Shown here: positions 1 through 8,589 of the stretch, one piece after another
Numbering within the stretch: position 1 is the stretch's first letter
Layout of the letters: every line of letters starts with the position of its first letter
From: DASXZH01 sp963829965
Lineage (GTDB): Bacteria; Armatimonadota; Fimbriimonadia; Fimbriimonadales; Fimbriimonadaceae
Direction: 5' to 3'
Assembly: GCA_963829965.1 (NCBI GenBank)
Contig: CAWHLK010000056.1
Location: 62,001 to 126,000, forward strand
DNA: 64,000 bases
Program-made: the position numbers and the translations under genes
Notes under the pieces: model-generated
The model's input: only the letters and a program-made list of their open reading frames with translations
Database searches by the model: none
Told to the model about the DNA's origin: nothing

Positions 1-317
1 CAGCCAAGCAGCTGTTCCACCGCCAAAGCGTGGGCAAGGTTGTTGCCGTTTGCGTTGAGATAGTCCATGCGGTCGGTCATCACCACGCACTTGTGATACT
101 GCTGATACTCGGCCTCTTTTTCCATGCCCGTGTGCAGGTAGCCGATAACGCACTTGCACTGGACAATAACCTCGCCTTCCAACTCGCAGATGAGCCGAAG
201 CACTCCATGGGTGGAAGGGTGCTGAGGGCCGATATTGACGACCATGGTGTCTTCGCCGACACGCTCAAACACCGTTTCGGTGGTGGGCATAAAAACGCTG
301 GTGGTGGCGTCGCTCAT
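1..317 (-). CDS. nuoD: NADH-quinone oxidoreductase subunit D (N-terminal part)
   Basis: First about 105 residues of the 49-kDa-type subunit of respiratory complex I, which lies in the peripheral arm near the quinone site; the rest lies outside the window. The reading frame starts at ATG 317 and shows the family hallmarks NIGPQHPSTHGVLR (about residue 27) and IGYLHTGMEK followed by YLNANGNNLAHALAVE. The start overlaps the nuoC stop by four bases (ATGA), which indicates translational coupling in a nuoA-nuoC-nuoD operon. Identification is secure; only the N-terminus can be judged. Confidence 0.95.
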   Translation of the reverse strand, partial: MSDATTSVFMPTTETVFERVGEDTMVVNIGPQHPSTHGVLRLICELEGEVIVQCKCVIGYLHTGMEKEAEYQQYHKCVVMTDRMDYLNANGNNLAHALAVEQLLG

Positions 318-907
318 CTTCCGCTCACGTTCTCCGAACCGGTCTTGCCCTCAAAGCTTTCGCCCGCGTGTGGTTTGGACATGTCTTCCACCGCGGGGCC
401 CCGCGAGCCTCTGTCGAAAAGAACGTCCTCGCCGCCAAGCGGATATTCCTTGCGGAGCGGGTAGCCCGACCAGTCGTCCGGTAAAAGAAAGCGCATCGTC
501 TGCTCGTTGCCCTCGAAAACCACGCCAAACAAATCGTTGATCTCCCGCTCCGGATATTCCGCGCCGAGAAATACGTTCTTGCAGGTGGGGACCTTCTCAC
601 CATCATCCACTGCGATCTTCACAAAGATCCGCGAACGGTTCTTGATCGACATTAGGTTGTATACAACCTCAAAGCGCCCGTTAAGGTCGCGCTCGTGCTC
701 CCAGGTGCTGTAGTCTACGCCCAGGCATTCGCTGAAGTAGCAGTAATCGAGGTCGGGGTCGTCTTTTAGAAACTGCAAAACTTCGGGAATGATCTGGCGC
801 TTCACACAGAGAAAGAGATCGTCACGAAACACCTTGACTTTGAGCAGGTCGTCGCCGAATTTCGCCTTGACCTTTTTGACTTCCGGCCTGTCGGTTGCTG
901 CCGTCAT
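314..907 (-). CDS. nuoC: NADH-quinone oxidoreductase subunit C
   Basis: 197-residue 30-kDa-type subunit of complex I. The signature region is seen as NVFLGAEYPEREINDLFGV (about residues 110-130), followed by RFLLPDDWSGYPLRKEYPL, the usual C-terminal block contacting NuoD. The length is normal for a stand-alone NuoC, so this is not a NuoCD fusion. Its ATG overlaps the nuoA stop by one base (TAATG) and its stop overlaps the nuoD start, so the three genes are tightly coupled. The usual nuoB gene between nuoA and nuoC is absent. Confidence 0.95.
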   Translation of the reverse strand: MTAATDRPEVKKVKAKFGDDLLKVKVFRDDLFLCVKRQIIPEVLQFLKDDPDLDYCYFSECLGVDYSTWEHERDLNGRFEVVYNLMSIKNRSRIFVKIAVDDGEKVPTCKNVFLGAEYPEREINDLFGVVFEGNEQTMRFLLPDDWSGYPLRKEYPLGGEDVLFDRGSRGPAVEDMSKPHAGESFEGKTGSENVSGR

Positions 908-1362
908 TAGGCGGCCACCGTACCGGGCTCTGGTGCGGCGGCAAGCTCCGCGGCTGCTTCGGACTCATCCATCAGCTTTGCGCCGATGTCTCCGGCGTCC
1001 CAGTTCATGGCTCCTACGCGAAGCATGTAGAGGTAGCCAAGAACCCAGGTGACCATGTAGAGGGCGACCTCCGCATAGGAAAACCGGCGAAATGCGGGTT
1101 CGGCGTCCTTGAACACGGTCATCCAACTCCAGAGGAAAACCACCTCGATGTCGAAGAGGATGAACATGATCGCCACCAGATAGAACTGGATGGGGAAGCG
1201 TTCTCTCGCGCTGCCCTCGGGGGTGACGCCGCATTCGTAGGGTGAACTCTTGTAGCGGGTGGTTTTCTTCGGCCCCAGGAGCCAACTTCCGACCACCATC
1301 ACGCCGCTGATAATCGCGGCAAGAATCACCAGGATAAGGATGCCTATATATTGGCCCGGCAT
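907..1362 (-). CDS. nuoA: NADH-quinone oxidoreductase subunit A
   Basis: Small membrane subunit of complex I, 151 residues from ATG 1362. An upstream in-frame extension to 1497 exists but would run into the preceding gene and lacks membrane-protein character. Three hydrophobic segments are visible (about residues 5-27, 67-88, 99-118), with the conserved loop YECGV and the segment FPIQFYLVAIMFILFDIEVVF, typical of NuoA/ND3. The Ala/Glu-rich C-terminal tail is longer than in many homologues. It lies 10 bases downstream of the lipoprotein gene and directly before nuoC. Confidence 0.94.
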   Translation of the reverse strand: MPGQYIGILILVILAAIISGVMVVGSWLLGPKKTTRYKSSPYECGVTPEGSARERFPIQFYLVAIMFILFDIEVVFLWSWMTVFKDAEPAFRRFSYAEVALYMVTWVLGYLYMLRVGAMNWDAGDIGAKLMDESEAAAELAAAPEPGTVAA

Positions 1363-1372
1363 AGATGCGAGT

Positions 1373-2044
1373 TTACCGGACGGGAGGGTTCGTGCTGATA
1401 ACTTGATTGTGGAGTTCGCGCAGCTTCCGGAGGTTTTCCAAAGTTTGTTCCTTCGTTGGCGGCGGTAGGTTTGGTCGATCCTCCATGTCACTTCCAAAAT
1501 ATCCCCTTGGGTCGACTCCTTTGAATTCGCGACGCCAATAGCTCAAGTACATTCGATCTTCGGGCCAAGGATCACAATTGATATCGGGCCGCATTCCAAA
1601 AGTGAAGGTCTTGCCATCCTCCATGTAGAAAACGAACCTGTCCATAGAGCCGTGATACCAACCTTCACGATACTTTCGGTTCTGCATGAACGCGTGTCGG
1701 ATCGAAGAGATTTCGCGGCGCGAAGTGATTTCCATTTCCCTATGCCTGAACCGCTTCCCATCGCGATTCGTCGAGTCCCAGGACTCGTCAAAGTCGATGC
1801 CCACCCTTGTGACCTTGTCCAGATCTATCCGGGCCGCCTTATCACCGATGATCCAGTAGGTCGGCGGATCCATAAAGCCGCCAACAGGATCCCATGGATT
1901 CGGGCTTTGCCGGACCGGCATCGGGTCCGCGGCTTCCTGCCGTGCGATGACCGCCTTGTGCCCTTCCGGCCGAGTCTGAACGCATGATTGAAGGCAGATC
2001 CCGAGAATTATTGAAGCCGGAATACGCCAATGTTTTAGAGGCAC
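1373..2044 (-). CDS. Putative lipoprotein of unknown function
   Basis: About 223 residues if read from GTG 2044. This start gives a clean lipoprotein signal: short basic n-region (KHWR), hydrophobic stretch IIL-GI, then lipobox LQSC at about residues 18-21. An ATG at 2071 would add nine non-signal-like residues, and a -10-like TATAGT lies between the two, so GTG 2044 is preferred. The mature part is charged and Pro-rich with no domain I recognise. Only 10 bases separate it from nuoA, so it is probably co-transcribed with the complex I genes; a functional link is inference only. Confidence 0.6.
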   Translation of the reverse strand: MPLKHWRIPASIILGICLQSCVQTRPEGHKAVIARQEAADPMPVRQSPNPWDPVGGFMDPPTYWIIGDKAARIDLDKVTRVGIDFDESWDSTNRDGKRFRHREMEITSRREISSIRHAFMQNRKYREGWYHGSMDRFVFYMEDGKTFTFGMRPDINCDPWPEDRMYLSYWRREFKGVDPRGYFGSDMEDRPNLPPPTKEQTLENLRKLRELHNQVISTNPPVR

Positions 2045-2056
2045 GGTCGCGTTCTC

Positions 2057-2062
2057 ACTATA
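2057..2062 (-). promoter_or_regulatory. -10-like hexamer before the lipoprotein-nuoACD operon
   Basis: TATAGT on the minus strand ends 12 bases before GTG 2044, implying a leader of only a few bases. It lies inside the longer reading-frame version that starts at 2071 and is therefore also an argument for the shorter start. No clear -35 was found. Confidence 0.4.
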
Positions 2063-2228
2063 CCTCAACATTTTAACATTGCGGTTTTAGGATTGGGGAG
2101 GAAGAGGAGCACGCTCTACCCGGCGCGAATACCATCCTTCCCGACGAATATCCGCTTCATGTCCGATTGTAACCGCCCTAACGGCTCTGCGTGGGCTGGA
2201 TCAAAATCCTCCATGCGAGGCCAACTGA

Positions 2229-2306
2229 ATTAAAATGGCATGTGGTCAAGCGCAGGTTTTACGATAAATTTCGCCCTTCTGGTCTTCGGAGGAAGGTTGG
2301 CGTCCT
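2229..2306. repeat. Intergenic repeat, copy A (degenerate)
   Basis: Within the 364-base gene-free stretch 2045-2408. Begins TTAAAATG-C-TGTGGT-AA and continues to CGCCCTT..GG...GGAGGAA..TGGCG; the same ordered blocks occur at 5529-5604, also next to the SBBP gene but on its other side. The remainder of the gap (2100-2228 and 2307-2395) shows no gene. A purine-rich ribosome site (AAAGGGG) precedes the GTG at 2409. Confidence 0.5.
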
Positions 2307-2408
2307 ACTGAACCCACTAAAGCCCTCACGCCGGTTTTCTTGCTAGTTAGTTAACTCACGTAAAGCTCCCGATAATTTAAGGTCGCTTAACTGCGAAAGG
2401 GGTGCCGC

Positions 2409-5400
2409 GTGTTTCAAATTCGAAGAAGAGGATTGAGCGCAATCTTGGTGGTAGCGGCATGCTTGAGCCAAGCTCATTCCCAAACGAGGATCTCGCCGCA
2501 TCCAGGAACGGCGTTCGTCGAAAATAGGGGCCAGTGGGACGCGCAAGTGCATTTTCTTGCGAGAACCGGCGGCCTGAACCTTTGGCTAACCGATGGAGGT
2601 TTGGTGATGGACTATCACAAGTTTGTGCCAAACACTCGGGGGGCTGTGGCCCCATCCCAAAGAGTTGGCCTTGCTTCGAAATCTGCAGGCGTCACCTACG
2701 GAGACGTGGTTAAGATCGCGCTGGAACATGCCCAGCCAACGGCGGTCACTGGCCAAAGCAGGCTGCAAGGCGATGAGAACTATTTCATCGGAAACAATCC
2801 AAGCCGCTGGGCGAGCGGGGCTCACCGCTATCAAGAGGCTAGATATGAGAACCCGTACCCCGGCATCGCGGTCCGCCTTTACTTCGATCAAAATAAGCCG
2901 AGATACGACATCGTGGTACAGCCAGGCGCGGACCCCAGCCAGGTTGCCTTCAAGATCGAGGGTGCAGAAAACGCGAAAATCAACGACAACGGCAGCCTGG
3001 AACTTCAGACCCCGTACGGGACCATTGAGGAGCAGGGCCTCGTGGCATATCAAGTCCAAAACCGCACAAAAACCCAGATCGCATGCCGCATGTCGCTGGA
3101 AGGAAATCACCTACGGTTCGATCCTGGACAATACGACCCCAGCAAACCGCTCGTCATCGATCCTCTTATCTTCTCCACGAATTTGAGCGGTTCGGAGGTC
3201 GACGATATCTACGCCATGAAACGGGACAAGTCCGGAAATATTATAGTCGCCGGAGGATGCACTTCGGCGAACTTCCCAGTTACCGTTGGCGCTTACCAAA
3301 CAACGACAATTAGCCCGGCCGCCTTCGTGTCGAAGCTGGATTCGACATGTTCTCACCTCTTGGCGAGCACCCGGCTCGGCGGAACAGGCTTTACTTCCGC
3401 GAGCGCTCTCACCCTGGACTCAGAAGGCAACCCAATGATCACCGGAACAACCGAAGCCTCAAATTTCCCGACCACGGCTGGGGCTTTCCAGACAAAGAAC
3501 GAAGGAGACAACTGCGCCTTCGTCGCCAAGTTGAGCGCAGACGGTACCCAGCTCCTGATGAGCACTCTGCTCGGTGGCAGCACTTCGGCTGCCAACTATC
3601 CGTTGACCTACGGCAATGCACTGGCTTTGGACGCTTCCGGCAACCCAGTGGTTGCCGGCCAAACCTATGCGAGCAACTTCCCAACCACCACCGGCGCCTA
3701 TCAAAAGAGCCTGAAATGCCTGGGTGGAAATGCCTTTATCTCCAAATTGAGCGCGGACGGTACCCAGCTCTTGGCGAGCACGCTTCTAGGCGGCGTTGGC
3801 ATTGTCGATAGCGACGCGCGAGCAGGCCATCTGGGCGAATCAGCGTTCGGTGTGGCCGTCGACAGTCTTGGCAATTTCGTTTTGACCGGGCAAACCTATT
3901 CGACGGACTTTCCGGTCACTGCGGGCGCTTACAAGACAACAAAGACGCCAAATGCCGCACAAACCGGATTTGTGGCCAAACTTAGCCCGGATTGCACCAC
4001 GCTTTTGGCGAGCACCTATTTGGGCGGAAGTGGCCAGCACTTTTGGGTATCTGGCACCTTCGGCGATACTCCTTACGCGTTGGCCCTGGATAGCGCGAAC
4101 AATCCGGTGGTTGTTGGGTCCACCTATTCGCTAGATTTCCCTACGACGACGGGCGCATTTCAGACTACCAATCACTCAACCTATTACAACGCATTCGTTT
4201 CCAAGATCAGCTCGGATTTCACCTCTCTCTTGGCGAGCACTTATCTCGGCGGGTCCGGGACTACTGGGGTGGATTTTTACACCGGCGATCAGGCGATGGC
4301 CGTTCTCGTGGATTCGGAAGACAACCCAGTCGTCGCGGGTTACACTGACTCAAAAGACTTTCCGGCGACGGCTAATGCCTTTCAAACGGTCAATAACGGG
4401 GGCTCGACCTTTGTTTGCAAGTTCAACCCCCTGGAGACCCAATTGGTGTTTAGCGGATTCTTAGGCTCTGGGGGCGGCGCGAACAGCGTTGCCTTGGACC
4501 TGGTGGGTAACCCGATAATTGCCGGTGTTGGCGATGTTCCTATTACGGCTCAAGCCTACGAACAGGCAGCGCCTGGAGTGGATAGCTTCATTTCTGACCT
4601 GTCTTTCCCGTCCCTGTATCTAAATGCTGCTCCTGATTCCGTGGTGGGCGGAACGCCTGTCGCCGGAACAGTTGGCCTCATGACCGCAGCCGGAAGTCCG
4701 CGTGCCGTGATCTCGCTGAGTTCCAATAACTCGGCGGTGGTTGTGCCCGCAACGGTCGAAATACTCGCCGGCACGAAAACAGTCACGTTCCCTATTAGAA
4801 CGAAGCCGGTGGGCGGCCCAGTTACGGCAACGATTACCGCAACCGATGGCGCCCAGCGGACATTCGATGAGTTGCCTCTTTCGCCTGCAACACTCGCAAG
4901 CTTCACCATTCTTAGCCGAGATGTGGTTGGGGGTGAGAGGATTATGGGAGAAGTCGGTTTGACAAGCGAGGCAGGAGCCGCCGGAGACGTGGTGAAGCTC
5001 TCGTACAGCCCTGCGGGCCTTGCGACAATGCCTTCATTCGTTACCGTTCCACCTGGGGGAACCTACGCAGAGTTTCCAATCCAGACGGTATATGATCCTG
5101 GTAGTTGCGTGACTCTCACAGCTCAGTTCGGGAGTGTCACAAAGACCACTTCCTTCATTTTGGATGGTTGCTATCCCATTAGCATGACAATTACACCGTC
5201 AATCGTGAAGGGAGGCTCCCCTGTAGAAGTTCTTCTACGATGCATCAGCCTGGCGCCTGAATCAGGCATATGGGTCTACCTTAACTGGACTGCACCATTG
5301 AGCGTTCCAGATTATGTGACCGTTCCTTCAGGCGCTTCCAAGTTTCATTTCCAGATCAAAACGCCCGTTGTCAAGAAGAATACAACCGTGTCCTTGACGG

Positions 5401-5441
5401 CGAATGGCGGCATAACGCAGACGTTTACCATCACACCGTGA
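2409..5441 (+). CDS. Secreted SBBP-repeat beta-propeller protein with Ig-like C-terminus
   Basis: 1010 residues from GTG 2409, preceded by AAAGGGG. A signal peptide (basic RRR, hydrophobic core, cleavage near SQAHSQT) leads to an N-terminal domain beginning FVENRGQWDAQVHF, as in other SBBP proteins. Residues about 250-720 hold at least seven tandem repeats with the recurring phrases GN-VAG-T, FP-T-GAYQT, FVSKL and LLAST-LGG, the seven-bladed beta-propeller repeat. Residues about 735-1010 contain three Ig-like modules, each beginning near a VVGG or VKGG motif. Likely exported and surface-associated. No enzymatic motif is visible. Repeat copies A and B flank the gene. Confidence 0.85.
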   Translation: MFQIRRRGLSAILVVAACLSQAHSQTRISPHPGTAFVENRGQWDAQVHFLARTGGLNLWLTDGGLVMDYHKFVPNTRGAVAPSQRVGLASKSAGVTYGDVVKIALEHAQPTAVTGQSRLQGDENYFIGNNPSRWASGAHRYQEARYENPYPGIAVRLYFDQNKPRYDIVVQPGADPSQVAFKIEGAENAKINDNGSLELQTPYGTIEEQGLVAYQVQNRTKTQIACRMSLEGNHLRFDPGQYDPSKPLVIDPLIFSTNLSGSEVDDIYAMKRDKSGNIIVAGGCTSANFPVTVGAYQTTTISPAAFVSKLDSTCSHLLASTRLGGTGFTSASALTLDSEGNPMITGTTEASNFPTTAGAFQTKNEGDNCAFVAKLSADGTQLLMSTLLGGSTSAANYPLTYGNALALDASGNPVVAGQTYASNFPTTTGAYQKSLKCLGGNAFISKLSADGTQLLASTLLGGVGIVDSDARAGHLGESAFGVAVDSLGNFVLTGQTYSTDFPVTAGAYKTTKTPNAAQTGFVAKLSPDCTTLLASTYLGGSGQHFWVSGTFGDTPYALALDSANNPVVVGSTYSLDFPTTTGAFQTTNHSTYYNAFVSKISSDFTSLLASTYLGGSGTTGVDFYTGDQAMAVLVDSEDNPVVAGYTDSKDFPATANAFQTVNNGGSTFVCKFNPLETQLVFSGFLGSGGGANSVALDLVGNPIIAGVGDVPITAQAYEQAAPGVDSFISDLSFPSLYLNAAPDSVVGGTPVAGTVGLMTAAGSPRAVISLSSNNSAVVVPATVEILAGTKTVTFPIRTKPVGGPVTATITATDGAQRTFDELPLSPATLASFTILSRDVVGGERIMGEVGLTSEAGAAGDVVKLSYSPAGLATMPSFVTVPPGGTYAEFPIQTVYDPGSCVTLTAQFGSVTKTTSFILDGCYPISMTITPSIVKGGSPVEVLLRCISLAPESGIWVYLNWTAPLSVPDYVTVPSGASKFHFQIKTPVVKKNTTVSLTANGGITQTFTITP

Positions 5442-5528
5442 TTCCTGGTGTTGTCGACAGCGGGGCCGCTATAAGTACGTTGATGTCCAGCTAGGCTGAC
5501 TCGTTAGGCGGTGAGCTAAGGCCTAACT

Positions 5529-5710
5529 GCTAAAATGTCTTGTGGTTAATGAGGGGCAGTTCAACATCTTGCCCTTTCAGGGCTCCCGGAGGAAACCTGG
5601 CGGCACACCCAGGCCTCAGCTTTTCTGCCTTCGCTTCGCTGCGGCAGGCGCGCTTCAACCTGGGCTATAACATTTCGGCCCTTTGGGCCTCTCCGGAAGG
5701 GAACCCTCCT
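5529..5710. repeat. Intergenic repeat, copy B, with three hairpins
   Basis: Main content of the 497-base gene-free stretch 5442-5938. After a CTAAAATG-C-TGTGGT-AA start come hairpin GCCCT-TTC-AGGGC (5571-5583), a long hairpin with arms CCCAGG (5608-5613) and CCTGGG (about 5659-5664) enclosing CTGCC/GGCAG, and hairpin GGCCC-TTT-GGGCC (5677-5689). A CTCC-GGA-GG-AACC block follows both the first and third hairpins, so the element is bounded by imperfect direct repeats. Open frames here are short and unconvincing. Looks like a mobile or structured intergenic element rather than a gene. Confidence 0.6.
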
Positions 5711-5894
5711 TTTAGAAATGCGGTTTGGAAGCGGTAAGGATTCAGCCTTGCTGTTCGGGCCTTTGGGAATGTGCAGATCGATCATCAGCAACCTATGCGA
5801 CTCGGTAAATAGGCACGGAATCTCTTGGACCCACCATTTGTGAATCGATATTTGTTTTCGTCCTGCGGGCTGTTCTATGCTCTTTTCCGGGTCT

Positions 5895-5922
5895 CAACAC
5901 CTAACACCCAATACTCAACACT
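5895..5922. repeat. Degenerate heptanucleotide array
   Basis: Four consecutive 7-base units, CAACACC, TAACACC, CAATACT, CAACACT, directly upstream of trpD. Member of the dispersed heptad family described in the findings. Confidence 0.6.
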
Positions 5923-5938
5923 AATCCTTATCCGAACG

Positions 5939-6957
5939 ATGCCCTCCTTTCCCACTCTCATCGATCCGCTTTTGACCGGCCATGACCTGACATATGAGCA
6001 GGCGATGGACTTGATGCGCTACATGACCGGCGGGGAAGCGACCGAAGCGCAAATCGGGGCAGCAATGGCGGCGCTTCGGGTGAAAGGCGCGACCGCAACC
6101 GAATTGGCCGCTTCGCCCAAATCATGCGGGAAAACTCGGTTGGCCCGGCTCACAAGTTTGAAGATTTGGTCGACACCTGCGGCACTGGCGGCGGCATACC
6201 GAGCTTCAACATCTCGACCGCATCTTCGTTCGTCGCCGCCGCCTGCGGCGTGCGGATCGCCAAGCACGGCAACCGCGGCGTGACTAGCGCCTATGGTAGC
6301 GCAGATGTGTTGGAAACCCTCGGCGCGAAGATCCAAACCGAATGGGACCTGCTTCTAAAAATGCTGGAAAACACAGGTATCGGCTTTATGTATGCGCCCG
6401 CGCACCATCCCGCCATGCGGCATGTGGGGAAGGCGCGCAAGGAGTTGGGATTCAGAACGGTTTTCAATCAGCTCGGTCCCCTCGCCAACCCGGCAGGCGC
6501 CAAGCGCCAGCTTATGGGAGTTTATGATCCCAAACTGGCTTTCCCGATGGCGGAGGCTCTCATGCGCCTGGGCTCTCAACGGGTGCTCATTGCGCACGGT
6601 GAGGATGGTCTCGACGAAATCTCCCCGGTGACGCGGACGCGGTTCGCGCTTCTGTGGGACGGAGAACTCAGCGAAGGGATTTTGAGCCCGTCCGGATTTG
6701 GGCTTGAGCCGGTGTCGCCAAGCGCGATCGTGCCGGGGGATTCCGCCGCCGAGAACGCAGCGTTGCTGACGGAAGCGATTACCGATGTGAATAGCGAGCG
6801 CTGCACCGCCATTTTGCCAAGCGCCGCCTGCGCGATTTGGATTGCGGGTTTGGCGCCCGAGCGTCGCTCTGCCACGGACATGGCCCGCGAAGTTGTAAAG
6901 AGCGGGGCTGCGCGCGAAAAGCTCGAAGAGTTCATAAAGGAGAGCAACGCGGCATGA
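5939..6957 (+). CDS. trpD: Anthranilate phosphoribosyltransferase, with a one-base frameshift
   Basis: Transfers phosphoribose from PRPP to anthranilate in tryptophan synthesis. From ATG 5939 the frame gives the N-terminal helical domain (DPLLTGHDLTYEQAMDLM), then shifts near 6110: restoring one T in the GCTTCG run joins ELAA to FAQIMRENSVGP. The second part carries the PRPP-binding DTCGTGGG, FNISTASSF, KHGNRGVTSAYGSADVLE and the NQLGPLANPA block. About 339 residues after correction, a normal length. The stop overlaps trpC by four bases (ATGA). A single homopolymer-type deletion in an otherwise complete gene suggests a sequencing artefact; real decay cannot be excluded, especially as trpC is also broken. 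Confidence 0.88.
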
Positions 6958-7822
6958 GCTTTCTTCAGCGGATTTTCGAAGAGAAAAAGGTTGAAGTCGC
7001 GGGAGCAATGGCAAAGGTTTCGCTAGAGGAGCTGAAATCTCGAGCTTCAAGCGAATCGCCGGCGCGTGGATTCAGACAGTCCCTGATCGCGCAACGATCT
7101 AAAAAGAATCCGAGCCCCCTAACCTCACACCTGGACACCCAATACCCAAAACCCAAAACCTAACCCAAAACCTATCCACGCCCTCGACCCTTTCACTGAT
7201 CGCCGAAGTCAAAAAAGCGAGCCCATCCCAAGGGCTCATCCGGGCAGACTTCGACCCGAAAGAAATCGCGAGAATCTACGAAAGTGAGGGCGCAAGCTGC
7301 CTTTCCGTTCTGACGGACGGCCCGAACTTTCAAGGATCCCTTGAGAACCTAAGGATCTGCAAGGACTCAACGGGCCTGCCGTGCCTGCGAAAGGATTTTC
7401 TTTACCACCCCTATCAGGTTTGGGAAGCGCGGGCCTGGGGCGCCGATGCGATTTTGTTGATTGTCGCGATGCTTGAGCAAAACCTGATGGCGGAGTTGTA
7501 TTATCTTGCACGCGAACTTAATATGGACGTGCTGGTCGAGGTTCACAATGAAGGTGAATTGGACAGGGCTGTTCAGCTTAAAGCGGCTTTGATTGGAGTC
7601 AATAACAGAGATTTGAATACATTTAAGACGAGTTTGGATACATCGGTGGCCCTGCTCCCGAAACTGCCTGGAGGCGTGGTCGGCGTCAGCGAGTCTGCCT
7701 TGGAAAAGAGACAAGACCTCGACCGAGTGGAAGAGGCGGGAGCCAAGGCGGTGCTTATTGGAACTTCATTCTGCGCATCCCCAAATATCGCGGCCAAAGT
7801 CCAAGAGGTGATGGGTTGGTGA
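6954..7822 (+). pseudogene. trpC: Indole-3-glycerol phosphate synthase, interrupted by an 86-base insertion
   Basis: The N-terminal 49 residues (MSFLQRIFEEKKVEVA.. to SLIAQRS) read in one frame and hit a stop at 7161-7163. The remaining enzyme resumes in another frame from about 7187 with SLIAEVKKASPSQGLIRADFDP, the catalytic Lys region, then CLRKDFL, DAILLIVAML, VEVHNE, IGVNNRDL and ISES-like VGVSES, all hallmarks of a complete TIM-barrel IGPS. Deleting about 7101-7186 would restore one continuous frame of normal length. The inserted DNA is C-rich heptad repeat of the type otherwise found between genes. As written the gene is disrupted; it overlaps trpD and trpF by four bases. Confidence 0.85.
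7101..7186. repeat. Low-complexity heptad insertion inside trpC
   Basis: 86 bases (2 mod 3) between codons that align with adjacent positions of IGPS. It contains CCCAATA, CCCAAAA, CCCAAAA, CCTAA, CCCAAAA, CCTATCC (7138-7177) after a looser C-rich start. The same motif occurs in intergenic arrays at 52279-52306 and 43182-43204. Confidence 0.75.
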
Positions 7823-8427
7823 CGCGGATCAAGATTTGCGGCCTAACCCGCCAGCAAGACGCCGAGCTTGCAATCGAACTGGGAGCCAGCGCGGTTGGGT
7901 TCGTGCTCGAACCTTCGAGCAAGCGGTTCGTGCATCCGGTTCCGGACTGGATCAAGCATCTTCCCGTTTATGTCACTCGAGTGGCTGTTTTCGGAGGGGT
8001 GCCTGCCTCCTACGACGTTTCCAGCTTCGATGCCATTCAGGGGCTTGGCGTGCGGACGTTAGGCTTTAAGGGCCGAAAGATCGCTACCGTCAGATGTCCC
8101 AAGGACTCTTCGCCGGAGGCGCTTATCAAGGCTGGCAAGGCGGGTGACGCGATTTTGCTGGACGCGGCAGTGGAAGGTCATTTTGGCGGAACGGGAACCC
8201 AGGCAGACTGGGATGTTGCTGCAGAGGTTGTGAAACTGGCCAAGAAACCGGTGATTCTGGCCGGCGGACTCTCTCCCGACAACGTAGTGGAGGCAATTCG
8301 AAAGGTCCGGCCTTACGCGGTAGATGTGGCCAGCGGTGTGGAAGAATCACGCCACGGCGTCAAGGACGCGGGGAAGTTGAAGGCGTTCTTTGAGGCAGTT
8401 CGAATCTGTTTAAGAAACCTGTGTTGA
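7819..8427 (+). CDS. trpF: Phosphoribosylanthranilate isomerase
   Basis: Third gene of the trpD-trpC-trpF cluster, isomerising phosphoribosylanthranilate to the carboxyphenylamino-ribulotide. Begins with the family signature RIKICGLTRQQDA containing the catalytic Cys at about residue 7, followed by GAVGFV-type GASAVGFVLEPSSKR. The C-terminal phosphate-binding region is seen in VILAGGLSPDNV and VDVASGVEESRHGVKD with the catalytic Asp near residue 133 (AILLDAAV). GTG 7819 overlaps the trpC stop by four bases and has GAGGTG upstream; a TTG at 7816 would add one residue. About 202 residues, intact. Confidence 0.93.
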   Translation: MTRIKICGLTRQQDAELAIELGASAVGFVLEPSSKRFVHPVPDWIKHLPVYVTRVAVFGGVPASYDVSSFDAIQGLGVRTLGFKGRKIATVRCPKDSSPEALIKAGKAGDAILLDAAVEGHFGGTGTQADWDVAAEVVKLAKKPVILAGGLSPDNVVEAIRKVRPYAVDVASGVEESRHGVKDAGKLKAFFEAVRICLRNLC

Positions 8428-8589
8428 TTATCCCCGGAACGGGGTGTTGGAGGACTACGAGCAGGCTTCAGGGACTTCGACGGGTTACCCGAGTGTTCGA
8501 GGCAGTTCAAGGCCCCATATCGCCATTCACCTAACTATTGACTGCTCGGAACGCCAAGGCTTCCAAATGCCGTATGCTTTTGCGAGACG

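Noticed and set aside
5540..5791. Short open frames on both strands in the intergenic repeat
   Set aside because: They follow the hairpin arms of the repeat and have no ribosome site or protein-like composition.
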